In this document: one piece after another, positions 9,459 to 19,743 of the stretch
How positions within the stretch are numbered: position 1 is the stretch's first letter
Layout: the number at the start of each line of letters is the position of its first letter
Origin: Cladosporium sp. IMV 00045
Lineage: Eukaryota; Ascomycota; Dothideomycetes; Cladosporiales; Cladosporiaceae
Direction of reading: 5' to 3'
Length of the DNA stretch: 29,342 nt
Assembly: GCA_001931905.2 (NCBI GenBank)
Contig: MSJI02000452.1
Span: 1 to 29,342, forward strand
The notes under the pieces: generated by a model
Database searches by the model: none
The model's input: the letters and a program-made list of their open reading frames with translations, nothing else
What the model was told of the DNA's origin: nothing
Translations under genes and position numbers: made by a program

Positions 9459-10148
9459 GGTGAGGTCAGTAAGTTGTTAGTAGTAGTGGTAGTAGTAGTG
9501 GTAGTAGTAGTGGTAGTGGTAGTGGCATGCGGCTTCAGCGATAGTGGGAATGGAAGTGGAAGGAAAAGCGCGCTTGGTGGTGCTAATATCTGTGGTTTCA
9601 GAGATTCTAGCGGCATTTGTGTTTTTGGGAAGGAGCGCCTCTGGGTCGTACTTGCCATGTGAAGCGACTTTAGGTGGCTGGAGAAGTGAAGTGAAGTCAG
9701 CTAAACCACTTCACTGCGCTTCCAGGCTTCGTGGTGCCGCTCGCTTTCCGCCAGTATCTTCAATTTTCAATCACCATGTTCTCGCTGTCTGCGCCAGTGC
9801 TGTCATCTTTGTTTTCACCTGCGCCTTTATCACGCGTGAGACGACTTTCACATACCACGCGCGCTTCTAAAAGGTCCAAACCCACACTTGGGCACAAAGA
9901 GAACGACAAGATCGCCAGCAACGGCCCTTTCATCCCAGGGCTCATCGCCGTCGCCTTTCATTACTCTCGCAGTCTCGGCACCACCCAGCTAACACTGAAG
10001 AATTTGATAAGAGCACCGTCATCGAAGACCATACAACACGCATGGCATGTTGAAGAAACTATGCAGACAATCTGCACCCAACAAGTCGTCTCAAGAAAAA
10101 GTATGATACAACACAGAACACGAGAATCTACCTCTGCTCTAGCCTCTA
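9459..10148. promoter_or_regulatory. Upstream region of the RBR ligase gene
   Basis: This 690 bp separates the RBR start from the end of the coiled-coil gene, which is on the same strand. It holds a GTA/GTG repeat at 9478-9525 and a 9-bp inverted repeat, AGTGAAGTG (9685-9693) against CACTTCACT (9707-9715). A possible small plus-strand gene starts at 9776. I assign promoter function by position only. Confidence 0.45.
9478..9525. repeat. Interrupted GTA/GTG trinucleotide microsatellite
   Basis: About 16 units of TAG/TGG (CTA/CCA on the minus strand) run through 48 bp. They end 20 bp upstream of the RBR start codon, so they lie in its probable 5' leader. Read in another frame they would code for polythreonine, but I see no evidence that this is translated. 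Confidence 0.9.
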
Positions 10149-10156
10149 CTACATAA
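9776..10156 (+). CDS. Possible small protein with a mitochondrial-type N-terminus (doubtful)
   Basis: A frame of 126 residues starts at an ATG in a strong context (TCACCATG). The first 35 residues are rich in Ser, Leu and Arg with no acids, ending RRLSHTTRASKR, like a mitochondrial presequence. The rest has no recognisable domain and turns low in information. The frame may be only a first exon or chance. It overlaps the proposed 3' end of the coiled-coil gene on the other strand by a few bases. Confidence 0.25.
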   Translation: MFSLSAPVLSSLFSPAPLSRVRRLSHTTRASKRSKPTLGHKENDKIASNGPFIPGLIAVAFHYSRSLGTTQLTLKNLIRAPSSKTIQHAWHVEETMQTICTQQVVSRKSMIQHRTRESTSALASTT

Positions 10157-13009
10157 AACTTACATACACCGAAGCATCCCCCAAACAAAAGACAAAAGGC
10201 AGGACCACGCCCATCTCAAGAAGCTCTCCAAGACGCCGCGGCAGCGCCTGGTCTAGGCGGCGGCGGCATTGAAGAAGAGGAAGAGGAGAAGAAAAAGTGT
10301 CCAACTTCTCACCCGCAGCCTGGGAAGCCGAAGGGACGAACCGAGGGCCATAGTCGAACGCTGGAGTTTTGTCGACGGCGAAGGCGGACAAGAGGGTCTG
10401 TGGCGGCGATGAGGCGCTCGTTTGGTGGGTGGAAGGTGGCGATGAGGCTGCTGATTTGGCCGGCTGCCATTGAGGAAGCTTGACTTCGGAGCCGGGGTAG
10501 GGTGTTGATGGACCAGAGGCGCGGCGTTGGTTGTTGGCGAGATGGTCTGACCGGTGAGAAGGGCGGATGTGTTGGGTGGCTGCCATTTGGGCAGATTGAC
10601 TGCTTTGAGTCGGGGTGGACTGGCTTCTTTGCTTGTTGCTGAAGTAGTGTCGTGTGCGAAAGATGTGGGTTGTCTAAGCACGGCGTGATCGCTCTGTAAT
10701 GCCATCGATGGTAGCAAAGATTGTTCCTGCGCCGAAGCATTCTTGGTGAACGCAGAGTCCGACGAAGCGTTGGTGTCGGCTTGCTGTGGTGGTGAAGACA
10801 CACCGGTAGATCGCGCCTGAGCTTCTTCATCAGGCGAATGATCATGCCAGTTAAAATGCTGAAATCGACCATGACCCTTGAGACCGAGCGCATCGCTGTC
10901 TTCTTTCAATACCCTCGCAATCCCAACAGGGACTTGCGCCTCTTGATCCAACAGCTCCCGTCTCTTGTTCAAGATGTCCGTGTACTGCCCCTCTATCCGC
11001 TCCAAAGCAGATCGCAGCATGACAGTTCTTGCCTGCAGACTGTCATTGTCTTTCTTCAAAGAAGCCACCACCGCATTGGCTTCCTCTATCCTGCCACCTT
11101 CGGCCTGCCGAGATTCATGCTCTTGTGACTGTAATTTTTCTTGGGAACATTCTCCAGATCTGCATGGCCCACCTGCAGCATCGTTCTCAAGCATCCTTAC
11201 TCGCTGCAACAGGTCGTCCCTCTCTCTTACAAGTTTTTGTCGTTCCTCCGTGCCCTTGACCTGTAATCGGCCACTCATCTCCAGCATTTTTCCCCATTGA
11301 TCTTTCTCTCGCGAAGCTTCTGATCGTTCAGCCTCGCGTTTTTTCTCCTGTTGTTCGGTCTGCGTCTCTAACAACTTCACTTGTTCCGTGAGCTCTTCGT
11401 TTTTAGTAGTGAGTTCGTTCACCTCCTGCTCGGCAGCGACCGCTTTCTTCTCCAATGTCTGACTTCTCAGACGATCTCGTTGGAACTTTTGAAGAAGCGA
11501 TGTATACTCAGACTGCAGGGTCTGCAAGCCTAGAGATTTCACCGTGATCTGATGTTGTAGGTCGGCAATGTGTTGTGATGCTGCTGATGATACAGAAGCT
11601 GTGTGAATCGAAGATGGCGCCGGGTGAGAGATCGTTGGCGAGCTTCCAGACGGTGCGATGGATCCAGTCCACGGTGCCTTTAAGGAAGTATTCGCCAAAG
11701 ATGATGGGGATGGTAGAGGGCGTAGCGATCTTCCAGTAACGCTAGGCGATTGTTGTTGTGGTCTTCCAGAGCTTACCCATGAGTCTGAATGTGAAGGGGA
11801 GTATGTGCGGTAAGGTTCGTTCTTTTGGAATGAGTCGGATGCTCTCCTCTGATCGTCCAGGTATCTCAGGGTAGCGTCACATCCCAAAGGCTCATTGTTT
11901 GCCGGGCTGATCCTTTGTTTTTTGTTTAGACGTGTGTCGTCTACTTCGGGCCAGTCAGATTGCCGTTTGCTGGAGCTCGGAGGGGTGAGAGATCTAGTCA
12001 GCCCAGACGATTGATGGTCGGACTTTTGGTGAGAGCGATAACCGTAGCCCGCAGGCAGAGGAGACTGGGAGTCTTGCAACCCCACTTTAAGCCTGACCTC
12101 CCGCAATCGATCAAGAACCCAACGCGCAATGCCTGAGGAGTCAGACTGAACTCCATCCGGCCTCTGTTGATAACTGTTAGAACGTTCGTGAGGTGGTGTC
12201 ATCGTATCGACCAACCTTCGTGATCGATTCGGGCGAATGCAGTTTGAGGATTTCCTCAATGCCCGATACTGCGATGGCGATATCTTCGATCGATGAGTCC
12301 CTTTCAGCACAGCCGCGACATGATGTCCTTCCAGGAGAAGGGATGCGTGGAAGATCTGCAGTAGAGCCGTCCGCGCAGCTGGCGGATCTTTGGAAACTTG
12401 CAAAAGAAGGGAGTGATGTGTGTGCTTGTGGCGATAAACGATTGTTGGCATTGGTGGAATCATCCCGACCCGGTGAAGTTCTGCGATCCTCTGAAATGCT
12501 CGGCAGGCCTATCGAATGAAGGATGACGGGTCAGCTTACACGTGCCTAGAAAAGGATCATGATGTGTATGCATAACGATCTGTCAGCAAGCGCATACCTC
12601 TTGAGATGGATGAGTCTAACATCGACTGGCGTTCAGAAAGACGATAGCCAGAGTCTAAACGTTGATCCCTTTGACCAGAGCCTAAGCCAGTCCAGGAATC
12701 CTCCGTATTTCGTTGCGTTGTAGGCCCCAGTTTCTGTGGTGGATCGGAGCTAAGCTGTGTATCATCCGGAGAATCGTGATGATCGGTCGTCGGTCTCGTA
12801 TAGTTGCAGAAGCTTTGAGAAGCATTCATATGAGCAGCGGCTTTTGCCACAGGCGCGTGGAGCTCATGATCGGCATAATCCTGTGATCTTGAGTGCCATG
12901 AACTCCGGTCTCCGTGAAACCCCATATTGATGCTGGTAGAGTTGTTCGCTGGTGGAAGTGACTGAGGGTCCCGCCATCGCACTTCACCCCATGACAAGTC
13001 GGCATTCAT
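10149..13009 (-). CDS. Large coiled-coil, probably nuclear protein of unknown function; three or four exons
   Basis: I do not recognise this protein. My model uses exons 13009-12598, 12508-12216, 12163-10552 and 10483-10149 (883 residues). Start ATG 13009 (MNADLSWGEV) has an in-frame TGA upstream. Intron 1 (88 bp) has GTATG and a CTGAC branch; intron 2 (52 bp) has CTAAC. Exon 2 lies in a frame different from the long open frame, and only splicing gives continuous phase. Intron 3 (GTCAGA donor, 68 bp) is weaker; without it exon 3 reads to a stop at 10253 (871 residues). The first 430 residues are Ser/Pro-rich and disordered, with an NLS-like KKQR. Coiled coils span about residues 432-565 and 590-640, and a Ser/Pro-rich tail follows. 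The tail repeats a motif: LPKWQP in exon 3 and LPQWQP in exon 4. Low complexity makes function guesses unsafe; a scaffold role is the most I would infer. Confidence 0.7.
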
Positions 13010-16000
13010 GATTATGAGCAAAGGGACCACCGGAGGTCAAAGCTTGGGAGAAGTCGTGTTGTTGCCATCATCTGTTGAAAGTTGGGGGCACTCTTCGAAA
13101 GGAAATTGTCGACGGCAAATTGCATAGAATGGACCGTCGCGATGTTAACGGGTTCGTCACGCTAAAAGGGACGAAGGAGATGGGAAGAAGGAAAGATCAT
13201 ACAGGACTTGGCGACACCAAGCACCCTGGGAAGAGGAAGAGTCGCAAGGTGGGAGGGCAAGACAGGGTACAGGCGGGCGGGCAGGTAGGAATAGGATTCG
13301 TCGGTGCGCGTGGGACGGACGTATGCAACATGAAGAAGCGACCGCACAGGCCGGGGCGTTGACGTGCGGTATTATTATCAAGCCAGCCAGATAGATGAGC
13401 GTCCCGTGTCGCTGGATCCGCCGTTCCTTTCTCGGCAGAAGAGGAGATGCCGCGGTTGGATGGTTACAACGCAGATGAGACGATCGATCCCACGCCAAAC
13501 GAGCGAGGAAACGTGGATGGGCTCTGCCAGTCAGCCATTACACTACCTAGTATAGCCGCAGTGCACGACGGGACCCGGTACGAGCCTTATCGCGTATATT
13601 GTCTCTTTCTCAGCGGCCAGGAGAGCATCCTCTCGCCCTGCATAGCTGGAAGTGTGGCGGTATTTTACGTACTGACAACGGGCATGGGCTGAGCAGAAAG
13701 TCAAAGGTGTGGTTCTTTGTCAGCAGACGTTACTGTCAGCAATGTCAGTCAGCGGCAGGGTGGGCGCCCAGGCCAAGACCACAAGACGACACAGGGCGAT
13801 GCGGGCGTGTCAAGCGTCTTGCGTCTGACCTCCACGCCGCCCGCCGCAGCCGTCTTAGCAAGGCGCGGTAGGCGACCTCGGTACTTAACTTTTTGCAATT
13901 AACCAGCATTATTTTTCGCTTTTGCCTCACATGATCAGCCTTTCGGACTATCCACTCCAGATGGGAAGGTTGCAGCTGGTTCCAGTTTGGCGCCATTCCT
14001 GCCAGCCCTATCCCTTCGTCTATGCCCGCACCGCCATGTCTGTTTTCTACCGCCATCTCCGACCTGCCTCTTATGCAAGCCAATCAATGTACGTTTGCCC
14101 TTTTGGGAGTCCTATGGCGAAGTCCGATGGCCAGCAATCATCACTACTACGCGGTCTGCCGTGCCTCGTGCTGCAATCCTTCGTTAATCCTTCGCCTCGC
14201 CGCATGCACTTTGCTGGTTGTACAGCCCTGCCAGGTATCTCGCACAACATGGCTGTCAGCTAGCCACCAGCAGCGGCCGCGTCGAGTAGGGCCGACAACA
14301 CCACCACCACGGCGGTCGTAGCTCCGCTCGGTCGTACAAGAATCGATACTCGACGCTGTGATCGTCCTGGAATACGTACAAGTACAAGTCACAAGTACAG
14401 TAATTTCCACCCAAGTGGACTTCGCCGCGTGGACAGGACGATACAACGCCTTAACATCGCATAGAGGAAATGCGATTCGAAACAACCTTCCGAGCTAAAG
14501 CTCCACGTCTGACGCCTAAATACCTTACTCCTGAGTAGCATGAGTGTGTGAGCAAGTTGAAGAACGGTTTCTGGCCCACCGTTTGACTTCGGCGGTCTTC
14601 CGAGCCTCCCATAGCCGGAATGTAGGTTAAGACAAAAGATTATTAATCGTCTATACATCCGCGACTCCGTTCGTTTAGTCTCGTATCTCTGAACTGACTC
14701 GACTTTTAACTGCATTTTTGCCCGTTATGTAACCACCCCTAGCACTACCCACAGAACTGCGTTTGATCCCTTGTAATCTATCTCCCAATAAGCCATTGCG
14801 AAACGCAAGATACGAGATACGAGCCGACTATAGGTCTCAAATATCTTTGTACGTCTTCACACCCGATCACGAAGTCAGCTTTACTTGCATGATCAGCCCA
14901 AGTTCTACAAGTTCGGACAATGAAGATACAGCGATAGCCACCCAAGGTCAACGATAGTCTTCACCGGAAACATCAGCCCTTCGAATCTCATTCACTACTG
15001 TCCGCCACTTTGCTTACATAGACAGACCCAGCTGTGACCCACTGTCGTCAATGCGCTTTTAGACCCCACGGAACGACATCTTCCATGGATCAATATGCAC
15101 CGCCGGACGCTTCGCGTGCTCTACAAGTATTCTACCGAACGCAACACACTCGCAACTACCGTTTTCCGCACTGCAGCGGAATTCAGCCATGCATAGATCT
15201 AGCATGGACTGCATCCACGTATACCTAATAATCCATGACCAAGATGAGCAGCGCACCAAACTTCCAGCTCTTGCTGCACGGCGCATCGAACCGCGGAGAT
15301 GTGCATGAAACGATCAAAAAGAGTGGCGGCTAGCTGAGCCGGTTGGCTGACTGGCCTGACCTTCAAAGCTCGCTTCGGTTCTGCGTAAGCAAGTCCAGCT
15401 GATCGCCTTTCGTCTTCGCCCTACACGATCATTTATCACAAATGGTAGGAGACGACCCGCAGTCGTAGAGGCTGGATGCCTCCTGCTTGCTTGGAGACGA
15501 GTGTCGGATTGATGCTAATGCTACATCGGCTATCTCCAATATTCCAATCCACCTCGACTGAACTCCGTCTCATCTGCACACAACATCCCCCTCGATCCAA
15601 AAGAAGCAGCATGACTCAACCCATTCCCCCTCCGAACATGAAGCCCATACCACACCAAAAACAAACAAGCAATCCCCCTCCTCTCCCCTCCCTCAAACAC
15701 CAGCAAAGCAATACTCCCCCCAAAAACCTCCCCACGCTAACCCACCCATTTGAGAATTTCTCCGTCTCGCAAACGCCGCAGAGCGTCTTACCAATCTCGC
15801 CAAACCCGCGTCCGAAGGATGCCGGACGGCTCGTCGTCAACAAGGCAGAGCGGCTTTGGGTAGGTAGGTAGATAGTCAGAGAGATGTACAGGCGAGCAGC
15901 ACTTGAGTCATGAAGGAGGAAGGAGGGAGATGTGATTGATATGCTAGGGTGCTGAGAGATTGAGAGAAGTGGGGTATTTTGCTTTGCTTGTGTTTTGTTT

Positions 16001-16656
16001 TGCGTCGCGATGGCAGTAGGCGAGGGGAGCAGCGGGATTCCGTGGGTGGAGTAGTGTGTGTTTGCTATGCGTGCTTTGGGATGTGGTAATGCTATCAAGC
16101 GGAGAATTAGAATGAGTTGCTGGCGATGCTGTCGGACACTGTTCACTTCCGGTGGTTAGAATCTTGTTGCAACCAGGGCAGAGTAGACACAATGTGAATC
16201 CTTGGCTCAATCAACACTGGCTCGGCATATTTTGAGAAGGCATAGTACATGATTCTGATCTAGATAAATTACACATATTGTTACAAATGTCCCTGATGCA
16301 GATTTTGATAAAGCACGCGATCAGCTCAGGAAGTATTCCAACCCGTGCAGCCATTGCGAGGGCTCGATACCAGAATGTCGGGTTGACGGGTATTAATCCC
16401 GACGCATCATTGTCACCGGTATTTGAGAATGCGGTGGCAATTTGAGTAGTTGGAAGCAAATCGGTCTTCCCTTCCCTTTTTCCAGAAATCGTGTGCGGTG
16501 GCGCATCGCGTACGATCGCTTGCGTAGAATTTATGCAGTCAGCCGGATGTACCGGCACAGGCATTAATAACTGTTGACCGCATGATGGCAGGCCTAGAGC
16601 GGGATCGTAGCAATTCGCAGCACAAGTGAGGAGCATCGAATTCTCTCTCAACTGGC
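13010..16656. other. Gene-poor region of about 3.6 kb
   Basis: It starts with the promoter of the coiled-coil gene. No frame shows a recognisable domain. The longest frames (15616-16146 minus, 13157-13498 minus, 13922-14263 plus) overlap open frames on the opposite strand and look like chance. Two candidates are listed apart: 15611-15871 plus, and the frame at 16211-16636 minus (rejected). I saw no tRNA-like or 5S-like sequence and no long repeat. Confidence 0.5.
15611..15871 (+). CDS. Possible small proline-rich hypothetical protein (doubtful)
   Basis: ATG 15611 (GCAGCATGAC) opens 86 residues: a Pro/Gln/Ser-rich first half, then a more ordinary C-terminus with SVSQTPQSVLPISP and VVNKAERLWVGR. 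There is no domain I know. The opposite strand is also open here, so chance is likely. Conservation of the last 30 residues in relatives would decide. Confidence 0.25.
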   Translation: MTQPIPPPNMKPIPHQKQTSNPPPLPSLKHQQSNTPPKNLPTLTHPFENFSVSQTPQSVLPISPNPRPKDAGRLVVNKAERLWVGR

Positions 16657-18015
16657 TCAGACCGGGCCATCTCCTTGGACGGTGACGTCCACCTCGACTG
16701 GAGTCACGTCAACATCCGCTTGTTGCCTGTAAGCATTGGCTTGTTGGCCCAGTAGGCCGATTCCAGAGAGAGCAGCGCCCAAATGGCCGTAATCTGAAAA
16801 GCGCTTGCGGCCAAAAAGTTGTACGTGTTGACCATGAGGCCAGACCAAGAGACCGGTTCGAACAGCGTAGTAAGTACCAAGCGTAAGCGAGGCAACGGTG
16901 CCCAGGAGAATGGTCGAAAAGTGTCGTTGCCAGAAGGGTTGTCTGATCGAGTGCAGTGACAGCACTGTAGGTGGGCTTTTCATGTAGGGAATTTGCTCGA
17001 CAAGCTCACTTGTGATCCTCGATACCGTTTCCACGACCGTTGGTCTTTCAGGCGGGCACCATGGAAGTTCCATTGACTTTGCCTTCCTCCTTCCTACAAT
17101 GTCCTCGTGTGTAGTGCTCTCAGCCAGCTCCAGGACATCTTCCACCTTGGTCCCCAATGCCAACTTCTGCTGCATCCTCTCGACGAAACGTGCCAGATTC
17201 CCATACTTCTCACTCATCGTCTTCGCTAACCAAGCTTGCGGCACATTTGGCAAGAGCATGAGAGCCAAATATCCATAAGCCAGGCAATCAACATCGGCAG
17301 GCTCTTTCTCATCCAACAGATATTCTTTCTGACCCAGCACATCACTCAACGGCGCAAAAAACTCCTCTGCCACAGCGTGTAATCTGAACATAGCCGCATG
17401 CTCAGGGCGCTGCAGCAAACTGCGCACTGTATCCTTCCGCGGCAGCAAAAGGCTAGCGCGCTCTTTTGCCTGGGTTTCGAAGCCTTGCTGGCTCGGGTCC
17501 TTGCCCACGCCGGAGGTCGAGTCGCTGTTGTCTTCATGTACGCTGTCGACGTCGATGCTGGAAATGTTGAGGTGGTCTGTCATGGCGCGAGCAACAGCAC
17601 GGCGGCGCGGAGGGACGATGTAGTTTGTGTGCCATGGCAGGATGGCTGTGAATGCAGGTCGAGTGGCATGGCGGTAGTTCTCGGAGGAGACATAAAGGGA
17701 AATGGAGAGTAGTGTTGGTGCGTGGGTGGTTAGAAAGGACGCGAGAGCGGTGGAGTCGGCGAGTTGAGAGGATGATAGGCCTTGCTGGGTGTTGAATGAT
17801 TTAGATAGATGCTGAGCTATCGCGTTGTAGCCGTGAACGTTCTGTTCCCCAGAGCGCAAGTAGGGGAGGGTTGTTTCATGCTGGTGAGTCGGGGTGATCT
17901 CCCAGGAGTCCTGGTCGGTGCCGAAACGTGATTTGAGTAATGCGACCGCTGCATTGCATTCTGCGTCGATTGATGGCAGCCCGAAAGCAGGACCAAGCAC
18001 ATATAATTGTAACAT
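16657..18015 (-). CDS. SAM37/metaxin-like subunit of the mitochondrial sorting and assembly machinery
   Basis: A single exon gives 452 residues from the ATG at 18015; the frame opens 14 residues earlier at 18057, but MLQLYVLGPAFGLPSID is the typical family start. Sam37 (Tom37) and metaxins sit on the mitochondrial outer membrane and help SAM50 insert beta-barrel proteins. The thioredoxin-like N-terminal domain covers about residues 1-110, including the LGPAFGLPS block. A GST-C-like helical domain in the middle contains DVDCLAYGYLALML. A hydrophobic segment (about residues 366-392) is a likely C-terminal membrane anchor, as in fungal Sam37. Residues about 150-190 are polar and probably disordered. 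It is divergent from the kinase gene to the right with 310 bp between starts. Confidence 0.88.
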   Translation of the reverse strand: MLQLYVLGPAFGLPSIDAECNAAVALLKSRFGTDQDSWEITPTHQHETTLPYLRSGEQNVHGYNAIAQHLSKSFNTQQGLSSSQLADSTALASFLTTHAPTLLSISLYVSSENYRHATRPAFTAILPWHTNYIVPPRRRAVARAMTDHLNISSIDVDSVHEDNSDSTSGVGKDPSQQGFETQAKERASLLLPRKDTVRSLLQRPEHAAMFRLHAVAEEFFAPLSDVLGQKEYLLDEKEPADVDCLAYGYLALMLLPNVPQAWLAKTMSEKYGNLARFVERMQQKLALGTKVEDVLELAESTTHEDIVGRRKAKSMELPWCPPERPTVVETVSRITSELVEQIPYMKSPPTVLSLHSIRQPFWQRHFSTILLGTVASLTLGTYYAVRTGLLVWPHGQHVQLFGRKRFSDYGHLGAALSGIGLLGQQANAYRQQADVDVTPVEVDVTVQGDGPV

Positions 18016-18325
18016 TGTGGTGTGGTGAGAAAATGGAGAGCAGGCATTGGAGCGCATTCAAGAAATCTGGCCGACTGCGCGAGTCATGTGCGACATGAAG
18101 CTCACCTGCACTGGAAGTCGTTGTTTTACGGACTTAGCGATACCTTGCCCTTTCTAGCGCGTATCAATGGGCCACTTTGCCTGACTTCCGTGAGCGAGTG
18201 ACTAAGATGATCGATTGTTCTTTTCTAGTAAGGCTGCCATTTCGATATTAGCAAAGGGACGCAAAAGACAGCCGGACTTAACCTGGTCGACTAGGACTCA
18301 ACGCATCACAGCAGGGTTGTACGCC
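18016..18325. promoter_or_regulatory. Divergent promoter between SAM37-like and APH-like genes
   Basis: These 310 bp lie between the two start codons. A pyrimidine tract ending TTTTCTAG near 18228 resembles a splice acceptor, so part of the kinase leader may be spliced. I see no TATA box. Confidence 0.4.
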
Positions 18326-19138
18326 ATGACAGACACCGAGCTCCATGTTCCTCAGCCTAATTGGATCCAAAGATGTCTCTTACTTTCCTCCATAAACATC
18401 ATAGGGCGTTTTCGCCACCGCAACGGCAGTGTGCTGATGCTGACGAAAGACTTGTGCGTGAAATATGGGACCCGCCTCGATCTGGTCGAGGCGCAAACCA
18501 TGATTTACATTGGCAAGCACACGAGCGTACCTGTACCGAAGGTCCATCTGGCTTTCACTCACAAAGGACGCACTTACATCCTAATGGAAAGGATTCATGG
18601 CCAGCTGATCGGGAAAGGCTGGCCACAGAGACCGAACACCTCAAGATCCAAGCTGCTTGAGAGCTTGAAAGGGATAATCCTCGAGATGCGCAAATTGGGT
18701 GCTGAGAGTCCTGCTATAAGCAGTGTCACCGGAGGGTCTCTATACGATCCCAGAATGCCGACTGCTACTGGACGATTCGGTCCCTTCAAGAATACCCAGG
18801 AGTTCCACGAATATTTACGAAACGGCATAGAGGCACATAACAACCACAATGACGACGTCAACAAGCTGGTTAGCATGCAAACTCAGGAGTGGGACGGCCC
18901 AACATTCACTCATGGTGATCTGAGTAGCCTGAATGTTTTAGTGCGTGGAAATGACATCGTTGGCATCATCGACTGGGAAACCGCAGGTTGGTTCCCGTCA
19001 TATTGGGAGTACACCACGGCGTCTCAAGTCAACCCACAAAACGCTTTTTGGAAAGATGAAGTCGATAAATTCTTGGAAGCGATGCCCGAAGCTCTCGTGA
19101 TGGAGCAACTCCGACAGCAATACTTTGGCGATTTCTGA
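18326..19138 (+). CDS. Aminoglycoside-phosphotransferase (APH) fold kinase-like protein
   Basis: The frame gives 270 residues from ATG 18326, the first ATG; the upstream in-frame part opens only at TTG. APH/choline-kinase fold enzymes transfer phosphate from ATP to small molecules or proteins. In filamentous fungi they form large families with mostly unknown substrates, so antibiotic resistance should not be assumed. The key residues are present: Lys46 in CVKYG, Glu55 in LVEAQ, the hinge region near YILMERIHG, the catalytic loop HGDLSSLNVL (His196, Asp198, Asn203) and the metal-binding IDWE (Asp216). It therefore looks catalytically complete. An upstream exon cannot be excluded because an acceptor-like site lies near 18228. 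Its stop is 11 bp from the stop of the convergent gene. Confidence 0.85.
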   Translation: MTDTELHVPQPNWIQRCLLLSSINIIGRFRHRNGSVLMLTKDLCVKYGTRLDLVEAQTMIYIGKHTSVPVPKVHLAFTHKGRTYILMERIHGQLIGKGWPQRPNTSRSKLLESLKGIILEMRKLGAESPAISSVTGGSLYDPRMPTATGRFGPFKNTQEFHEYLRNGIEAHNNHNDDVNKLVSMQTQEWDGPTFTHGDLSSLNVLVRGNDIVGIIDWETAGWFPSYWEYTTASQVNPQNAFWKDEVDKFLEAMPEALVMEQLRQQYFGDF

Positions 19139-19149
19139 ATTAGAACACA

Positions 19150-19743
19150 CTAAGCGATCGTCTCCTTCTTCTGGATCATATCAAAAGTTGGCACCCTCGA
19201 ATAGTCAAAATTGCCCTTGCCGTCGAATCGATGCTGGTCTTTTTTCTTCTGGCAATATGACATGGCCATATCTCTAACAGTTTGCCATCCAACTACGCTT
19301 GTGCCTATGACACCCTTGGACTGTTGAAGGTGTAAAAGTGCCTCTTTGACCCACAACACACAGTTCCAGCCCTCTTGACCTTGCCTGATGGGAATACTCC
19401 GCAGCAGCTGAGCGAGTCCATTTGTATCCTCGATTTTGGCTATCATGAGCCGAACCAGGATCATCTGCGTCGGCATCATGGATACGGCCCGTTCTTCAAA
19501 CGCCCATTCAGAACCTCCCTCCGGATTCACACGCTCTCTGGCATGGTACCGGACACCTTGTTCTTCGTCCTTGTCGCTCTTTGGGCCCACCAGCAGTGCC
19601 CAGTGGTAGCTGTAGTCTACTTAGCGATCACATCTCGCCGGAACAGTATACTCGTGGACATACGTATCTTCTCCTCCTGGCATCTTCGCAGCTCCCCCAC
19701 GAGCATAGAAGGCTAGGTACAATCGATCCTTATTCGATGGCAT
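19150..19743 (-). CDS. Fungal protein of unknown function, DUF6914-like, two exons
   Basis: Exon 1 is 19743-19664 and exon 2 is 19609-19150, giving 179 residues. The 54-bp intron has a GTATGT donor and ends CTACAG. Splicing joins phases exactly and creates a TYHWALLVGPKS junction; reading straight through hits a stop. Exon 1 encodes LYLAFYARGG. Later blocks are GVRYHARERVN, PTQMILVRLMIAKI, EGWNCVLWVKEALLHL and KKKDQHRFDGKG near the C-terminus. I recall this pattern (a Y-A-R-G-G start, YHWALLVGPK, EGWNCVxWVKEAL, HRFDGxG) from a widespread family of small fungal proteins. The DUF number is from memory and should be checked. No enzymatic motif is evident. It is cytosolic by lack of a signal peptide or membrane segment. 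Confidence 0.85.

Noticed and set aside
12217..12463. Start of the long coiled-coil frame at MIPPMPTIVY
   Set aside because: Another frame of the same bases joins exons 1 and 3 in phase with good splice sites and has a more natural composition (SIEDIAIAVSGIEEIL), so this stretch is exon 2 read in a different frame.
15616..16146. Minus-strand frame of 176 codons
   Set aside because: Gly/Cys/Trp-rich C-terminus produced by the opposite C/A-rich strand; no domain.
16211..16636. Minus-strand frame of about 140 codons just after the SAM37-like stop
   Set aside because: No domain and no own promoter signal. It most likely is 3' UTR or intergenic sequence; conservation would reverse this view.
18326..19138. 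Reading the APH-fold gene as an antibiotic-resistance gene
   Set aside because: APH-fold kinases are abundant in filamentous fungi with mostly unknown substrates; nothing here points to aminoglycosides.
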